A stretch of DNA of 64,000 bases from NCBI GenBank assembly GCA_036426205.1, contig CM071567.1, positions 293,212,847 to 293,276,846 on the forward strand, read 5' to 3'. Origin of the DNA: Ascaphus truei (taxonomy: Eukaryota; Chordata; Amphibia; Anura; Ascaphidae). Shown here one piece after another: positions 45,286-56,348 of this stretch (position 1 is its first letter; each line of letters starts with the position of its first letter). The notes beneath the pieces are model-generated. The model was not told the DNA's origin and ran no database searches. It was given only the letters and a program-made list of their open reading frames with translations. Made by a program: the position numbers and the translations under genes.

Positions 45286-46912
45286 GTGAGAGATAACACT
45301 CATTATAGGATGTACAAAAGGCTTTGGATAATGAGCTATTTAAGCCTTTCAAGTGCTGCAATGCGTTACATGCCCCTTCACCACAGACAGGAGTCAGAAA
45401 CATTATCATTATTATTTACAGCTCGCCTTGGGTCCCCTTCATTACATTATCTTCTTTATTGTCTTAAACAACTAACAAAGCAAAAAAGGAGTCACTTAGA
45501 TTGTAAACTCTTTGGGACAGGGTCTCCTTTTGCTTTATGTCATCAATTACCTGTTGCACTTATTCCGATTGTTTAATGTACGTTATTTACCTTGTATTGT
45601 AATGTTGTGTAGCCAGGTCCCCTCCGGTCCCCCCGGTCTCCCGTTTTCCCCCCCTTACCTCCGATGCAGGGGGATGTTGCAGAGAAGGCGACGGACTCGC
45701 TGGCGGCTCCCTCTGCAGGGCGCCGCCATGTTTTGCGTGTGCTCGCATGCGCGAAGGTTTGCGCATATGCAGAAGCGGCGGTTAGTCAGACAGGGGCCTT
45801 CCTGTTTGCACATGCGCAAGGGCACCCCTGCGGCGGCCATTAGAGTCGCGCATGTGCAATGCCCTATGCGCACGCGGTCCCAATGATAAGTAGGCAGCAG
45901 ACAGACTACAACTCCCATGCTGCATAGGGAGAGGCTGTCATGTGACTCACCACAATGAATGGGATAGCTGGGTTGCTCCTGGAAGGGAGGAAAGAGTATT
46001 GCATGCTGGGACAGGATGCTGTCGGTGAAGACCAGGACCTGAATGGTGCAGGTAGTATCCACAGAGCTGTGCTCCAGGGACTAGGCCAGAAATTACCCCC
46101 AAGGGCCCAGTTAGTCCCCTGAGCTACAGTAGAAGTACTCTATGTGTATGCTATAGGGAAAGGCCTTAGGATAGGGACCCTTTCCACTATAGCAATAGAG
46201 AGAGATGCTGCAGGACATTGCCTGAAGGGCAGTGCAGCTTGCATCAGAAAGCAGATCTGGACTCCATATTAGAGACTGCTTATAAGGGATCATCCGGCTG
46301 GAGGTCTCTCCAGAGAAGTCAGAATGCGAAGCCATCCAAGTGAGGAGCAGGGTACCACGCCGCGGGACCCCGTCGCGGAGCTGCAGATTGTTGCTGGTTA
46401 TCCTGGTCTGGACGATGACCAGGAAGGTATTATAAGTGCACCACCGGGCCCCAACACAGGGAAGCGCTAACCCTCACACATACACTCTTGCTTGTGGATA
46501 CTCAGGGGTTAAGTGCCCAGGCACATCAGTACTTGAAGGGAAAGGGGGGGTTTCCCTCTGGGAGGTATTATTGTGGGGTAATACAATGAGTTATATGCGG
46601 TGAAGGAGTTATGGTATATACAACCATACGTGCCTAGTAAATACTGTTCATATACAATTGTGTGCATTTACTTTGTATGTTGGTTTCGGTGAGGGAATAC
46701 TCCCACCACGCTGGGATCCCTTATCGGTGGAGGCGCTGCACCGTGCATAAGTGTATCCGAGGCTCCCAGTGGCGGAGGCTCATGCCTCCTGTTAGCCACA
46801 CAGGTAAAAGCAGCACGCATAGTTTCAGTACCCAGGGGGTACAAGGGCTACAGTTGTAAAGTGCTGCACACATTGTTGGTGCTGTATAAATAAAATTCTA
46901 AATGCATACATA
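45286..46912 (+). mobile_element. L2-type LINE 3' end split by a solo LTR
   Basis: 45490-45607 (GATTGTAAACTCTTTGGGAC) and 46853-46912 (GTTGTAAAGTGCTGCACAC, then GGTGCTGTATAAATAAA) form one L2-like 3' end, homologous to 21516-21690. The upstream portion to about 45286 may be its degraded coding end. Confidence 0.65.
45608..46852 (+). mobile_element. Solo LTR, 1245 bp, TSD GTTG
   Basis: Starts TGTAGCCAGG, ends AAGGGCTACA, flanked by GTTG (45604-45607 and 46853-46856). It carries GCGCCGCCATGTTTTGCG (YY1-like, about 45720), several NRF1-type words (CGCATGCGCGA, CACATGCGCAAG), ACTACAACTCCCATGCTGC (45907-45925, close to the ZNF143/SBS consensus), and GGTGGAGGCGCTGCACC (about 46728-46744). No internal region. 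Confidence 0.85.
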
Positions 46913-47053
46913 TAGTGTGTATGGAGTTTCCAGGGAGGAGGAAAAAGCAGGAGGATGATATCTAATGTGCCCCCGATATTAATTCACCTTTTCAGTTGTA
47001 CAGTATGCATATCAATCATTTGGAAATTGCCAGGCAGATAATTTGGTCTTTGG

Positions 47054-47696
47054 TAGAGATGGGCGAAGCTGTCTGAATCCGAATCGTGGATTTTCCCAGG
47101 CTTTCCCAGTCAAATTGTATCTGTGGCATGAAATCCACCACTGGATTGCCTCATTGTAAAGCCATCCGGATTCTTCAAAATCCGTTGTTGGGTCGCAGCT
47201 GCACGGATTTGAAAGAATCTGTTGACGGATTCAATTTAAATCCGAATCCATGAATTCTAATTCCCTTTGATGGACTCGGATTCCGTTTGATGGACTCGGA
47301 TTCCGTTTGATGGACTCGGATTCCTGTTTGATGGACTCGGATTCCGTTTGATGGACTCGGATTCTGTTTGATGGACTCGGATTCCGTTTGATGGACTCGG
47401 ATTCCGTTTGATGGACTCGGATTCCGTTTGATGGACTCGGATTCTGTTTGATGGACTCGGATTCCGTTTGATGGACTCGGATTCCGTTTGATGGACTCGG
47501 ATTCCGTTTGATGGACTCGGATTCTGTTTGATGGACTCGGATTCCGTTTCCAGGATCGGATTCAGAATCCATTGGACAGATTTTAAAAAACAGGAAAAAA
47601 AAACTGAATCTGAATTTTTGAGACTGATCCGCGGATGAAAGGAACTGGCAAATCCGCGGCAAATTCAAATTCTGTCGAATATTTCACCCATCTCTA
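47054..47696. mobile_element. hAT-type MITE, TSD GTCTTTGG
   Basis: The ends TAGAGATGGGCGAA and TTCACCCATCTCTA are inverted, and GTCTTTGG is present at 47046-47053 and 47697-47704 (exact 8 bp). The TAGNG start and 8-bp duplication fit hAT. The interior is composed of GGATTC/GAATCC words with a 20-bp tandem array. A relative lies at 20397-20706. Confidence 0.9.
47253..47548. repeat. 20-bp tandem array in hAT MITE, about 14 units
   Basis: The unit is CGGATTCCGTTTGATGGACT with few changes (CCG/CTG at one site, one 21-bp unit). The unit derives from the element's own GGATTCCG words. The open frame on the minus strand is a by-product. Confidence 0.95.
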
Positions 47697-47710
47697 GTCT
47701 TTGGCTATCA

Positions 47711-48164
47711 TTAAAGCTGCAGTTCAGTCAATATCCTGCATGTGTGTTTTTTTTAATAAATCAGTTCTGTAGTAAGAAAAAATACTCTTAGCATTTTCTG
47801 TTTTTAAAAAAACAACTTTGAAAGACCAATTTTCTTGTATTCTATTTTAACAGCCATTTGCTAAGGCACTGCCCCTTCATGTCCTGTCACAAGCTCTGGC
47901 ACACCCCTTTGTCAGTCCTGCCCTCCCTCTAGCACTTGTCTGTGCAGGATTGCTCATGAATATTCATGAGCTTCCACTGCCAGTCAAGCAGATTATAAAC
48001 AAATGCCAGCTTTTAATATGTCACCAAATTTCGACCTATCAATACATGGAAAACGAATTGACCTGCAGCTATACTGTTCTTTAGCTAATTAGAGATTGCC
48101 CACATGAAACTATTGAAGTAAAAAAATAAATGCAAAAAAAAAAAAGACTGAACTGCAGCTTTAA
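47711..48164. mobile_element. MITE with 19-bp terminal inverted repeats (TTAA or TA target)
   Basis: TTAAAGCTGCAGTTCAGTC at the left is exactly inverted at the right (GACTGAACTGCAGCTTTAA). The target duplication could be TTAA (piggyBac-like) or TA. It contains a perfect 18-bp palindrome CTCATGAATATTCATGAG (47953-47970) near the centre. It lies just 7 bp after the hAT element's target duplication. Confidence 0.8.
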
Positions 48165-48930
48165 ATGCACTCTTAACAAACTGCTTAACACAAAAAGATA
48201 AATGGCAAGTGACACACTCTGCAGTCTGTACTTTAGCCAATCCCATCAGGATAAACACAAAATCATATCTACAAACTTCCCTTGCATTACGGAGCCAGCA
48301 AACGTGACCACTAATTTCAGAAGATAATAACTGGTATAAGGCCTTGGATAAATGTTTCCAGGAATGAATGGGCTTGATAATATCACAACAACAAAAAAAA
48401 CATCTGAAAGATCTAGGTGTAGAAATTATTGTGATTAAAGAGAAAATCGGACCATTAGCTAAAACAGTTGAATTTAAAAATAAATAATAATGTGCAAAAA
48501 AATTGGACCTTCTAGAAAAGATATTATTGCTATAAAAGTAAAAAAATATAAAAAGGGACGAAGAAGATTATACAAAGGGTTTACAAAGTAATTGGTATAA
48601 GAACAGACGTGCTCCCTGTGGAGAACATAATATAAATGAAGTTTATTCATGCAGGGACAGAACTGATGGATGACAATACTATTGTCATCAAGCAGGCTAA
48701 TAGGGAGTGAAAGTGGTCATCATGAATCGGGTGGACTATATGAGGGTATGAGAGAGACCCTGGGAAAAAGTTTCCAAAATAATTAACAGTGATACTGACA
48801 AAAGGAAAGGATTTGGGAATTTTGGATGAGAAGGAATATATATTTTTTGTGAAGAGGAAAAAGGCCTATTCAGAAAGGTTGGAAGTGAGAGAGTAAATTC
48901 CCGAGATTATTGCTCTTCCTGGGGGATTTG
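48165..48930. other. No recognised feature
   Basis: A/G-rich sequence with short frames only. The stretch around 48360-48600 has purine-rich, coding-like composition but stops in all frames. Nothing is supported. Confidence 0.4.
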
Positions 48931-49620
48931 TTAAACTTTTGTGGATATTTGGAAGGAAGTAGAATTTCTTCCTTCCAAAAATCCCAAAAAGTTTAACAAA
49001 TCTGTTTTTGTATTCCATTTACCTGCCCAAGTTTCCAGTCTCTCCAAGTCCTTCTGGAGAGAAATTACGTCCTGCTCTGATTCTATTACCTTACACAATT
49101 TAGTGTCATCAGCAAATATGGAGACTTTGCTCTTGATGCCAACCTCAAGGTCATTAATGAACAAGTTAAAAAGCAGGGGTCCCAGAACCGATCCCTTAAC
49201 CCAACCTGAAAAAGTTCCATTTATGACAACCCTCTGTTGTCTGTCCTTCAACCAGTTTTCAATCCAGGTGCAAATATTTTTACTGAGTCCAATTTGCTTT
49301 ATTTTTTACACCAACCTCTTGTGTGGAACCGTATCAAAAGCCTTTTCAAAATCTAAGTAGACCATATCAACTGCATTACCCTGGTCTAAATGCCTACTTA
49401 CCTCCTCAAAGAAACTAATACGGTTAGTTTGGCATGATCAATCCTTCATAAATCCATGCTGACTATTACTAATAATTTTGTTTTTTTTATTTAGGTATTC
49501 CTGAATATTATCCCATACTAAACATCAAGTAGCTTCCCCACTATTGGTTACAGGTCTGTAATTCCCCTGTGGTGATCTAGCTCCCCTTTTAAGTATAGGT
49601 CTCTACATTTTCATGTTAAG
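48931..49620 (-). pseudogene. CR1 LINE reverse-transcriptase fragment
   Basis: The minus strand shows, in order, GARSPQGNYRPV (about 49590-49550), NSQHGF (about 49465), MVYLDFEKAFDTVPHKRL (motif A, about 49365-49315) and [18 protein letters not shown] (motif B, about 49195-49150). SIFADDTKLCKVI follows (motif C, about 49120-49080). These are diagnostic for CR1-like LINEs. Stops and one altered glycine region show decay. The 3' end is truncated near 48935. Confidence 0.85.
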
Positions 49621-50172
49621 AAAGATACATATTAAGACTTACGGTATGTGTTTATTTTGGTAGACTTCAATATTTTTGCAGAAATAATAACCCATTTCTG
49701 GGCCGCAGGAAGTTAATGTAAATGCCTATTTAAACTGTTAAATGTAATGTGTATTCTATATTGAAGAACACTAACCGTAATTGTGCGTTTTAAAATGTGT
49801 GCATGTATGTAGTAACTAACTATATATCTTATATTATTTTTTTTACGTTAAAATGTAATTTTCTGTATAGAAAAAAAGAATTAATCTTAGAGAATAAACA
49901 GTATTTAACCACGTTTCATTCCATTCTCTTTAATTAATTCATGTTGTTTTAATTTTTGCTTGTCTCACTGTGTCATCAGAGTAAATTGTGCAATGCTTTA
50001 AGCTGAGTGATAAAAAATAAAGCATCACAGAAACAGGGCGGTTCATTGTGGATCCTCCAAAAAGCCTAGAGGTAGTTTCACCAGATGACAGGGAGGAAAC
50101 ACTCACAGATACATTATTTGTTGCTTATGTCCCTTAAATACCTACCTATCTGTATTTGTATTACATTTGTTG
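49621..50172. other. No recognised feature
   Basis: AT-rich, with an AATAAA near 49893 and no frame of note. It borders the target site of the LTR at 50177. Confidence 0.4.
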
Positions 50173-50176
50173 TAGG

Positions 50177-51940
50177 TGTAGCCCCGAGGTAAAATTTGAA
50201 TCCCTGGCCCCTCTCCACGAGTGCCGTGAGGTAGCGGGTGCCGCCGGAGGCTGCGACGGACCCGCTGGCACTTCGCGAGGGTGGGGGCCAGAGCAGGGAG
50301 CAGATCGGAGCTGCGGTTGCCGGGGACGCGATCGGGCCGTCGCTAGGGCCGCGATCGCGTTGCCACCGGCTCGGCGGCTAGGAGAGAGTGCGCCGCCATT
50401 GCACGTTAGCTCGCGCATGCGCAGTAGGACAAAAGCGCGCGATGGGTTCCCTAGAGCAGGAAGAGGTCGCGCGAGAGTAGGGAAGAGGATAGGAAGGTTG
50501 AGGCGGCCATTAGGGGTTCGCGCATGCGCGAGGGAAGCGCGCACGCGGCCCCAATGCATTAGGCAGCCCCTGGGAACTACAATTCCCAGGAGGCTTAGGG
50601 AGACAGGCACCAGGTGCCCCAGAGGAGCCAATAGGGCTGAAGGAAGCTCAGCCCGGGAAAAGAGATACATTTCCCGGGCTTTGCAACAGTCAGTCAGGCA
50701 GAGGAGAAGGAAGGAGTAGGAAGGGTGCAGGGAGCGCGTGGCTCCTGCATCAGGTAAGGGTCCTCCCTAGATTCCCAGGCAGGCCCCAATTCCCGGGTAA
50801 AGGGCAGGGGGTAACTGAAGAGGGACGCCTTAACTAGGGAGGTGACCCTTGAGTGTGGAAGGTGCTGGTTTGGCAGTGTCGCGGCGGAGAGAGCTGTGGG
50901 CACTGTCAAAGAGGCACAGTGTGCTAGCAGTGTGTTTGCTACGGGATCCAGGGGCTGTGTGTGATTGCAGCTGCCTGTGAGTAGTGTCGCTGTATGTGCT
51001 GGGCACAGTGCGTGCAGTGTGTGTGAAGTGTGGATCCCTGCAGGCTGACAGTGTGAGCGGTGTGTCAGCTGCAGGTGCTTTGGGAGTAGCTAGTTAATAG
51101 CTAGTTGTCAGTTACAGTTAGGACTGGGTAGCTGGGGGAAGGGGGGCAGGTTATGTTCACAGGCCCTAGGAGTTTTCCCCAAGCCATCTCAGGTTGCGGT
51201 TCCTCAGGGACAGGCCCTAGGTTAGGGTTGCTGTCACTTTAGCAGTAGTCAGTGATAGGAAGGCGGTTGCTGTTCCCATGCGGTTGGTGTTGCCGTGATC
51301 CGGTTGCAGTTCCCGTGAAGCGGTGGGACCCTCGTTGGGGTCCACCGGCAGAGTACCTGGAAAGGATCAGACGGACGTCTGACCCTTTTAGAAGAGAGTT
51401 GCGGTCCCGAGCATCGGAGTGCTCGGAAGGTATCTTCAATATTATAAAGTGCACCAACTGGGCCCTAGCTTAACATAGTGACTGCGCAGTCACCCACGAC
51501 CTTTCGCAGGATTGCGGGACATTGGGTGTGGGGTGATCACAGGACACTGGGTGGGGAATACCAGGCATTGGGCTGAGGTGATGCGGGTAGAGCATCTGGT
51601 TATGTAAGGGTTATGTTATGTTATGTAATGTGTTATGGTATATGATATGTGTTCTCAAGTAAAGTGTTAGTATTGTTTTATCTACGTGTGTTATGGTATT
51701 TCTTATTCAGGGCTATCTTTCCTAACGGGGGATCCTGGGTAAGTGGAGGCGCTGCACCAGGTAACGTTAAGGGTTTCCCCAGGCTCCCAGCTAGCGGAGG
51801 CTCAGATCTCCTGGAGCCACACAGGTTATGCAGTACCAGTAGTCCTTTAGAGCAGGTGTGTTGCAGGGAAAGGGACCGGTTAGACCACGAGGGGCCAATG
51901 TGATATTGGGTGGGTCGGCCGGTTCACAAAAAGGGTTACA
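50177..51940 (+). mobile_element. Solo LTR, 1764 bp, TSD TAGG
   Basis: Starts TGTAGCCCCGAGG, ends AAAGGGTTACA, flanked by TAGG (50173-50176 and 51941-51944). The first 500 bp are strongly CpG-rich: GCCGCCATTGCACG (YY1-like, about 50391), CGCGCATGCGCAG and CGCGCATGCGCGAGG (NRF1-type, about 50412 and 50519), and ACTACAATTCCCAGGAGGC (50576-50594, ZNF143-like). The distal part has GTGGAGGCGCTGCACC (about 51744) and a tail GACCGGTTAGACCAC shared with 4252-5075. Long frames in the CpG-rich part are not conserved in the other LTRs. Confidence 0.85.
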
Positions 51941-51950
51941 TAGGATATGG

Positions 51951-52167
51951 CAGTGATGCTCAACTCCAGTCCTCAAGGTTCCACCTCACCCCACAAGTCA
52001 GGTTTCAGGGTATCCCAGCTTCAGCACAGGTGGCTCAATCAAAGGCTCAGTCTTTAAGTCTAGAAGCAGGGACTGATTAAGACACTTGTGCTGAAGCAGG
52101 GATGAAAAACTGACCTGTTGGGGGGGGAAGGGGGGAAGGGCTTGAAGACTGGAGTTGAGCCCCCCCA
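51951..52167. mobile_element. Hairpin MITE, hAT-like
   Basis: Starts CAGTGATGCTCAACTCCAG and ends CTGGAGTTGAGCCCCCCCAG. Further internal pairs (GTATCCCAGCTTCAGCACAG against CTTGTGCTGAAGCAGGGAT) make most of it foldback. The 8-bp flanks GGATATGG and GGTTATGA agree at six positions, consistent with an old hAT insertion. Fragments of the family lie at 41108-41190 and 44275-44385. Confidence 0.65.
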
Positions 52168-52319
52168 GGGTTATGATATTTTTTAGGGGACCAACATTAT
52201 GGTCCTTTGTACAGAGCTTTTGAAACCTCTGGTTCCTGTTTAAGTGTGCCTGTCCCAATGTATTGTAGGAGAAACCTATGAGGTTTCAAAAGCTCTGTAA
52301 GCTAGAATGTAATCTAAAC

Positions 52320-52641
52320 CAGCGGTGCGCAAACTGGGGGTGCATCCCACATGGGGGGGGCGGGAAATTTGTCTGGGGGGGCGCGGGAGGTTGCAGGGGT
52401 CCCGCGTTCCTCCCCAAGGCATTTAAATTAAATGTCGGGGATCACGCAAGGCCTCTGCAACAGTAACACGGGGATTCAGACGCGTCTCCATGGCAACGTG
52501 GCGTCAAATTACGCCGTGGGATCATGTGACGTCACGCGACCCGGAGCATCATTTGACGCATCTGGCAGGTAGGAGAGGGGGCGCGAGACCAGGGGAGGCC
52601 AGGCAGGGGGGGGCGCAGCTTCAAAAGCTTGCGCTCCCCTG
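52320..52641. mobile_element. hAT MITE, TSD ATCTAAAC
   Basis: Starts CAGCGGTGCGCAAACTG, ends AAGCTTGCGCTCCCCTG, with ATCTAAAC at 52312-52319 and 52642-52649 (exact). The GC-rich interior includes CCATGGCAACGTGGCGTC and ATGTGACGTCACG, that is, an RFX half site and a CRE. Confidence 0.9.
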
Positions 52642-52649
52642 ATCTAAAC

Positions 52650-54529
52650 TGTAATATAACCTACACAACGATTCGACATTTCTTCAGGACCACACATGGA
52701 TACAGATTAGGACCGGGAGGGATGGATGTAATAGGTTTTCTGGCGACAACATGCCCAATCCCCCCTTCCCCCCCCCCCCCCACACCCCACTCCAATTTCT
52801 CAGTTGCTGGGGACAGTGGGGATTTTCTGTGTTTGCAGCTTTTCTCTCACGGTGGCTCAACCTTGAATCGTATCAGAGTAGACATAGCTTATGCCAACAG
52901 TGATGTGTACATAGCCAAATGATGGGCCATGGAGCTTTAAGGGGGGAAACAAAGTTGTAGGCAGGAAAAATCATTTGCTGTTGGAATAAAGTAAAGCATG
53001 TAATAATACCTTTTCTATGCCAGGTGTTTGCTTCACACGTGTAAACCTCACTCCCCTTTCCCTCCTTTCTATACCGCAGTTGAATCGGGGGCTAGAGTGG
53101 AGCGCAACAGTGATGGTCCCTCTGTAAATGTAACTTTTAATGTAAATATGGCCAGCGGGTTCCCTGGAACATCATTAGAGGTATATATGCAGAAGTGCTT
53201 TATTGTTATACACAGCCTCGCGTTTATAAAAACATGGTGCAAGAAATACTAATGCATCTTACAATACATTATTAATTTGTCATGTGCAAAGTATTAATAG
53301 GGGGATTATTTGACTGTGTGATATTATCATTATTATATTTTGAAATAATAAAGCACTTTTGCAGCAATAGGTCCCACTACGCATGGATTAGACTTTTACA
53401 AGCCGCTCTTGTTAACAACGTGTTCTTTTGTGAGGCACTAAAACGAATTGGTTCGTATGGCAACATGCAACTTGATATATCAAACTATACAACTTTTAGC
53501 TATGCCAAAGATGAACATAACACGTTGGTATTTTCAGACCCATAAAAACTCGAGCAGTGTTATTTTTCATACATAACGTGCTTGTTCTTAGTATGCAGTA
53601 GAGCTGACCTCTTTCTAGAGAACCGTAGGTTAATAAAGAAAGTATCTATTCAATGTGCAAAAGTGACAGAGAAAATAATAGTACATTGACATTAATGCAA
53701 TGGTCCAATCCCAAAACTTTAAGCCTTTCAAGTATTTAATTGTACCTACTGTACTCTCTATATTCCTGTACAGCGGAGATATTGAAATGCCACGCATGCC
53801 CTGTTCAGAAGAAAGGATGATGTGTATCACACATTTAAATCACATGGTCTCTTTAACAGTGCAACCACTGTTTACTTGCCAGGTTCAGCTAGACAACGTG
53901 CATCTTTAAACCTGATAAAAGGGTATGTTTATTGAAAACACTGTTCTTTTGGGAGAGAAGGTCAAAGGTCACGTCAAATTATAATGCTTGACATCTATGA
54001 TAAAATCACATGTAAAAAGACCTTCTTACAGAATTATTTCCCAATGCACATAGGAAATTAGGACGATACATGTTTTAAATATTTTAATTTTGCTGGCCAT
54101 ACTAATTTAAGCTAAGTGAAATATTTAGGGATGAAGGAGCAGCTCAGTCAGCAAAAGCACTGACTGAAAACAATGACACAGAGTTTGAAGTAGGGGAGCC
54201 TGGTTCATATCTACCTCACCTGTTTAAGTGGATTGGGTTTGGTGATTGGCCTACGCAAAAGCGTTGGCAAACATCATTGATTCATTGCTGATCAAAGTAC
54301 CAGGGACCAGATGCCAGAAGCAGAGGCTGATGTGTGTCATCACAGTTATGATGGGTAGTTCATATGCGTCTCCAGTGTGGTCCTGGTAGCAAACATTAAT
54401 GAAAAACACTAACAATTTTAAACATACAAATAATGCTCTACCTACTTAAACAAACAATATACCGCTGTTAAAAAAATCCTATTCACATGTGAATCATGCA
54501 CAAAAAATAATCCCAATAAGGAGTTAAAT
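52650..54529. other. No recognised gene
   Basis: Contains a C-run (about 52765-52782) and AT-rich sequence. Short frames at 53028-53252 and 53282-53545 show no known domain, splice context or coding bias that I can support. Confidence 0.4.
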
Positions 54530-54950
54530 CATTGCTCCTGAGGAAGTGACAAGCCCTAGTCACGAAACGCGTAGGGTGGAGCCTAAGCCGCTGTCAGTTC
54601 TGAGGAGCAGATGGAACTGCTGTGACGTCATCGGGGGAGGGAGTCGAGTCGCGGCCATGAGTAGAGAGATGCCGACCCCAGCTGCAGAACACCGAGCCCC
54701 ACAACTCATGCTGCCGACGGCAATTCTTTTAAACACTAACGATCAGGCACAGTGTAAGTGGTCACATAGGTCTTGCGCAATTAATCAATGTTAATTGTAT
54801 TACACTATGCACTCTCTTTTTATTCATAGGTAATTCCATCACACGGTTGGAGACTACTTGGGATCTACAGATTCAGCTAAAGGCCGGCTCCGATAACTCT
54901 ATCCACTGCCTATAATTCTCCTAATTGTAAGTAGGCCTTTGTATTTTGCA
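54530..54950 (+). mobile_element. PLE terminal-repeat copy with hammerhead and intron
   Basis: The order hammerhead motif (54533-54578), GC-rich part with GTGACGTCATCGG, splice donor GTAAGTGG (54754) and acceptor TATTCATAG (54839) matches the arm at 25628-25930. The donor lies 216 nt after the hammerhead core start in both. Outer limits are not defined. Confidence 0.55.
54533..54578 (+). ncRNA. Hammerhead-ribozyme-like motif
   Basis: CTGAGGA (54538-54544), an extra A, helix II GTGAC/GTCAC with loop AAGCCCTA, GAAA (54564-54567), ACGCGT (54567-54572) and cleavage base A54573. Helix I pairs GCTC with GGGT (two wobbles). All invariant bases are present. Confidence 0.65.
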
Positions 54951-55999
54951 AAGTCTGATGATGTGGATGATATGCTGCACAGTGGTCTGCTTTTATATTT
55001 ACTCCACAGAACTACCAACTTTCTAACGTAACCTTCGAGAGATATCACCATTAACTTCCACATCTGGGACTGGTTTTTGGCTTACCATCTAGCAAACATT
55101 ATTGCATCCGCTAACGTCCTGCCCCTTTCTCAAAGCTAGCTAATGGCAAAGCAATGGCAGCTTCTCCCGCTAGTGCATTGTGTATGTCCTGCTTCAACAT
55201 ACTGTACCAACGGTCATAACTTTGGCTGCATCTGCATTTGTCCTTTGAAGGAGACAGATCAGCTAGGCAGATTTGGAGAGTATAGCTCAAACCATTCCTG
55301 GGATCTAAATCCTGAATCAGTAAGAATATATATATAATTATATAAAAATGCAATCTTTTTGACTAACCTGTAATAGTAAACAGTGCTAATGATTTAGATG
55401 CTGTATACATTGTGTAACATAATCCTGGGGCGGTTTAAAACACAGTAGCTCAGACATTATCATATCTCTTGGTTTTGATAGATTTTTATTAAAGTGTACC
55501 TAGACCGTAGTATTTTATAAATGCATAGCATTTCTCATTACACCATACTTTCCTAATGAAAAAAGAATAAATATGTAAATGTTTTCCAGTTTTATTAAAG
55601 AAAAGAAATTGCCATTTATATAACCCTGTGTAAACAGGTGTTTTTACAAACTTAAATGATCGATTGTGTGCAGCAATAGTTAAAATATGTTGGTAATCAC
55701 CCATTATAAATAATACTTCCAAATGTAACAACAAAATACAAATGAAGCCATCCAGTCAAAGCCTTAGATAGATACTGCAACTAATTATAGTCACTGACCC
55801 TTTCCTCCTTTTTAACTGAAGTTAAAAACTAGTATAAAAAACAGGAGACTTGGCAAAGTTTTAACATATTTTGTACATTTAATTGTAAAATATTGTATGT
55901 AACCAAACAGTCATTATTTTAAATTAACAAACAGGAAATACTTTTTTTTTCATTTATAGATAAAAAAAACAGAGCAGTTCCCCATTATACTGTATAGTC
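54951..55999. other. No recognised feature
   Basis: AT-rich DNA with no domain-bearing frame on either strand. Confidence 0.4.
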
Positions 56000-56348
56000 C
56001 AGCGGTGCGCAAACTGTGGGGCGCGACCCCCAGGGGGGGGCGCGACACTGCCAACAGGGGGCGCGGGGTTTACAGAGGCCCCGCGCGCTTCCCGAAGGCA
56101 CTTAAATTAAGTGCCGGGGGAGCTGCAGGGCCTCTGTAAACCTAACTTACCGTGGCTCCGGCGGCTTCCTCCCTGCGGCGCCATGGCAACGCGGCGTCAA
56201 AATGACGCTGCGAGGTCATGTGACGTCACGTTGCTATGGCAACGTGACGTCATTACGCCGGAGCGCGGGTAAGTTGGGGTTGGGGGGGGCGCGGGAGTGA
56301 GGGGACAGCCGTCAGGGGGGCGCAGGAAAAAAAGTTTGCGCCCCCCTG
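56000..56348. mobile_element. hAT MITE with CRE and RFX palindrome
   Basis: Starts CAGCGGTGCGCAAACTGTGG and ends AGTTTGCGCCCCCCTG. The flanks resemble CTGTAT on both sides, but an exact 8-bp duplication is not preserved. The interior holds a nearly perfect 32-bp palindrome at 56221-56252 (two TGACGTCA sites around GTTGCTATGGCAAC). Confidence 0.8.

Noticed and set aside
47231..47668. 145-aa repetitive protein (SESIKRNPSPSNGIRVHQT units)
   Set aside because: Product of the 20-bp tandem array within a hAT MITE.
50156..50719. 187-aa and 169-aa frames in the CpG-rich region
   Set aside because: They lie in the U3-like part of a solo LTR, overlap on both strands and are not conserved in sister LTRs; open only because of high GC.
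53282..53545. 87-aa plus-strand frame
   Set aside because: No domain, no splice or promoter context; length is within chance for AT-rich DNA.
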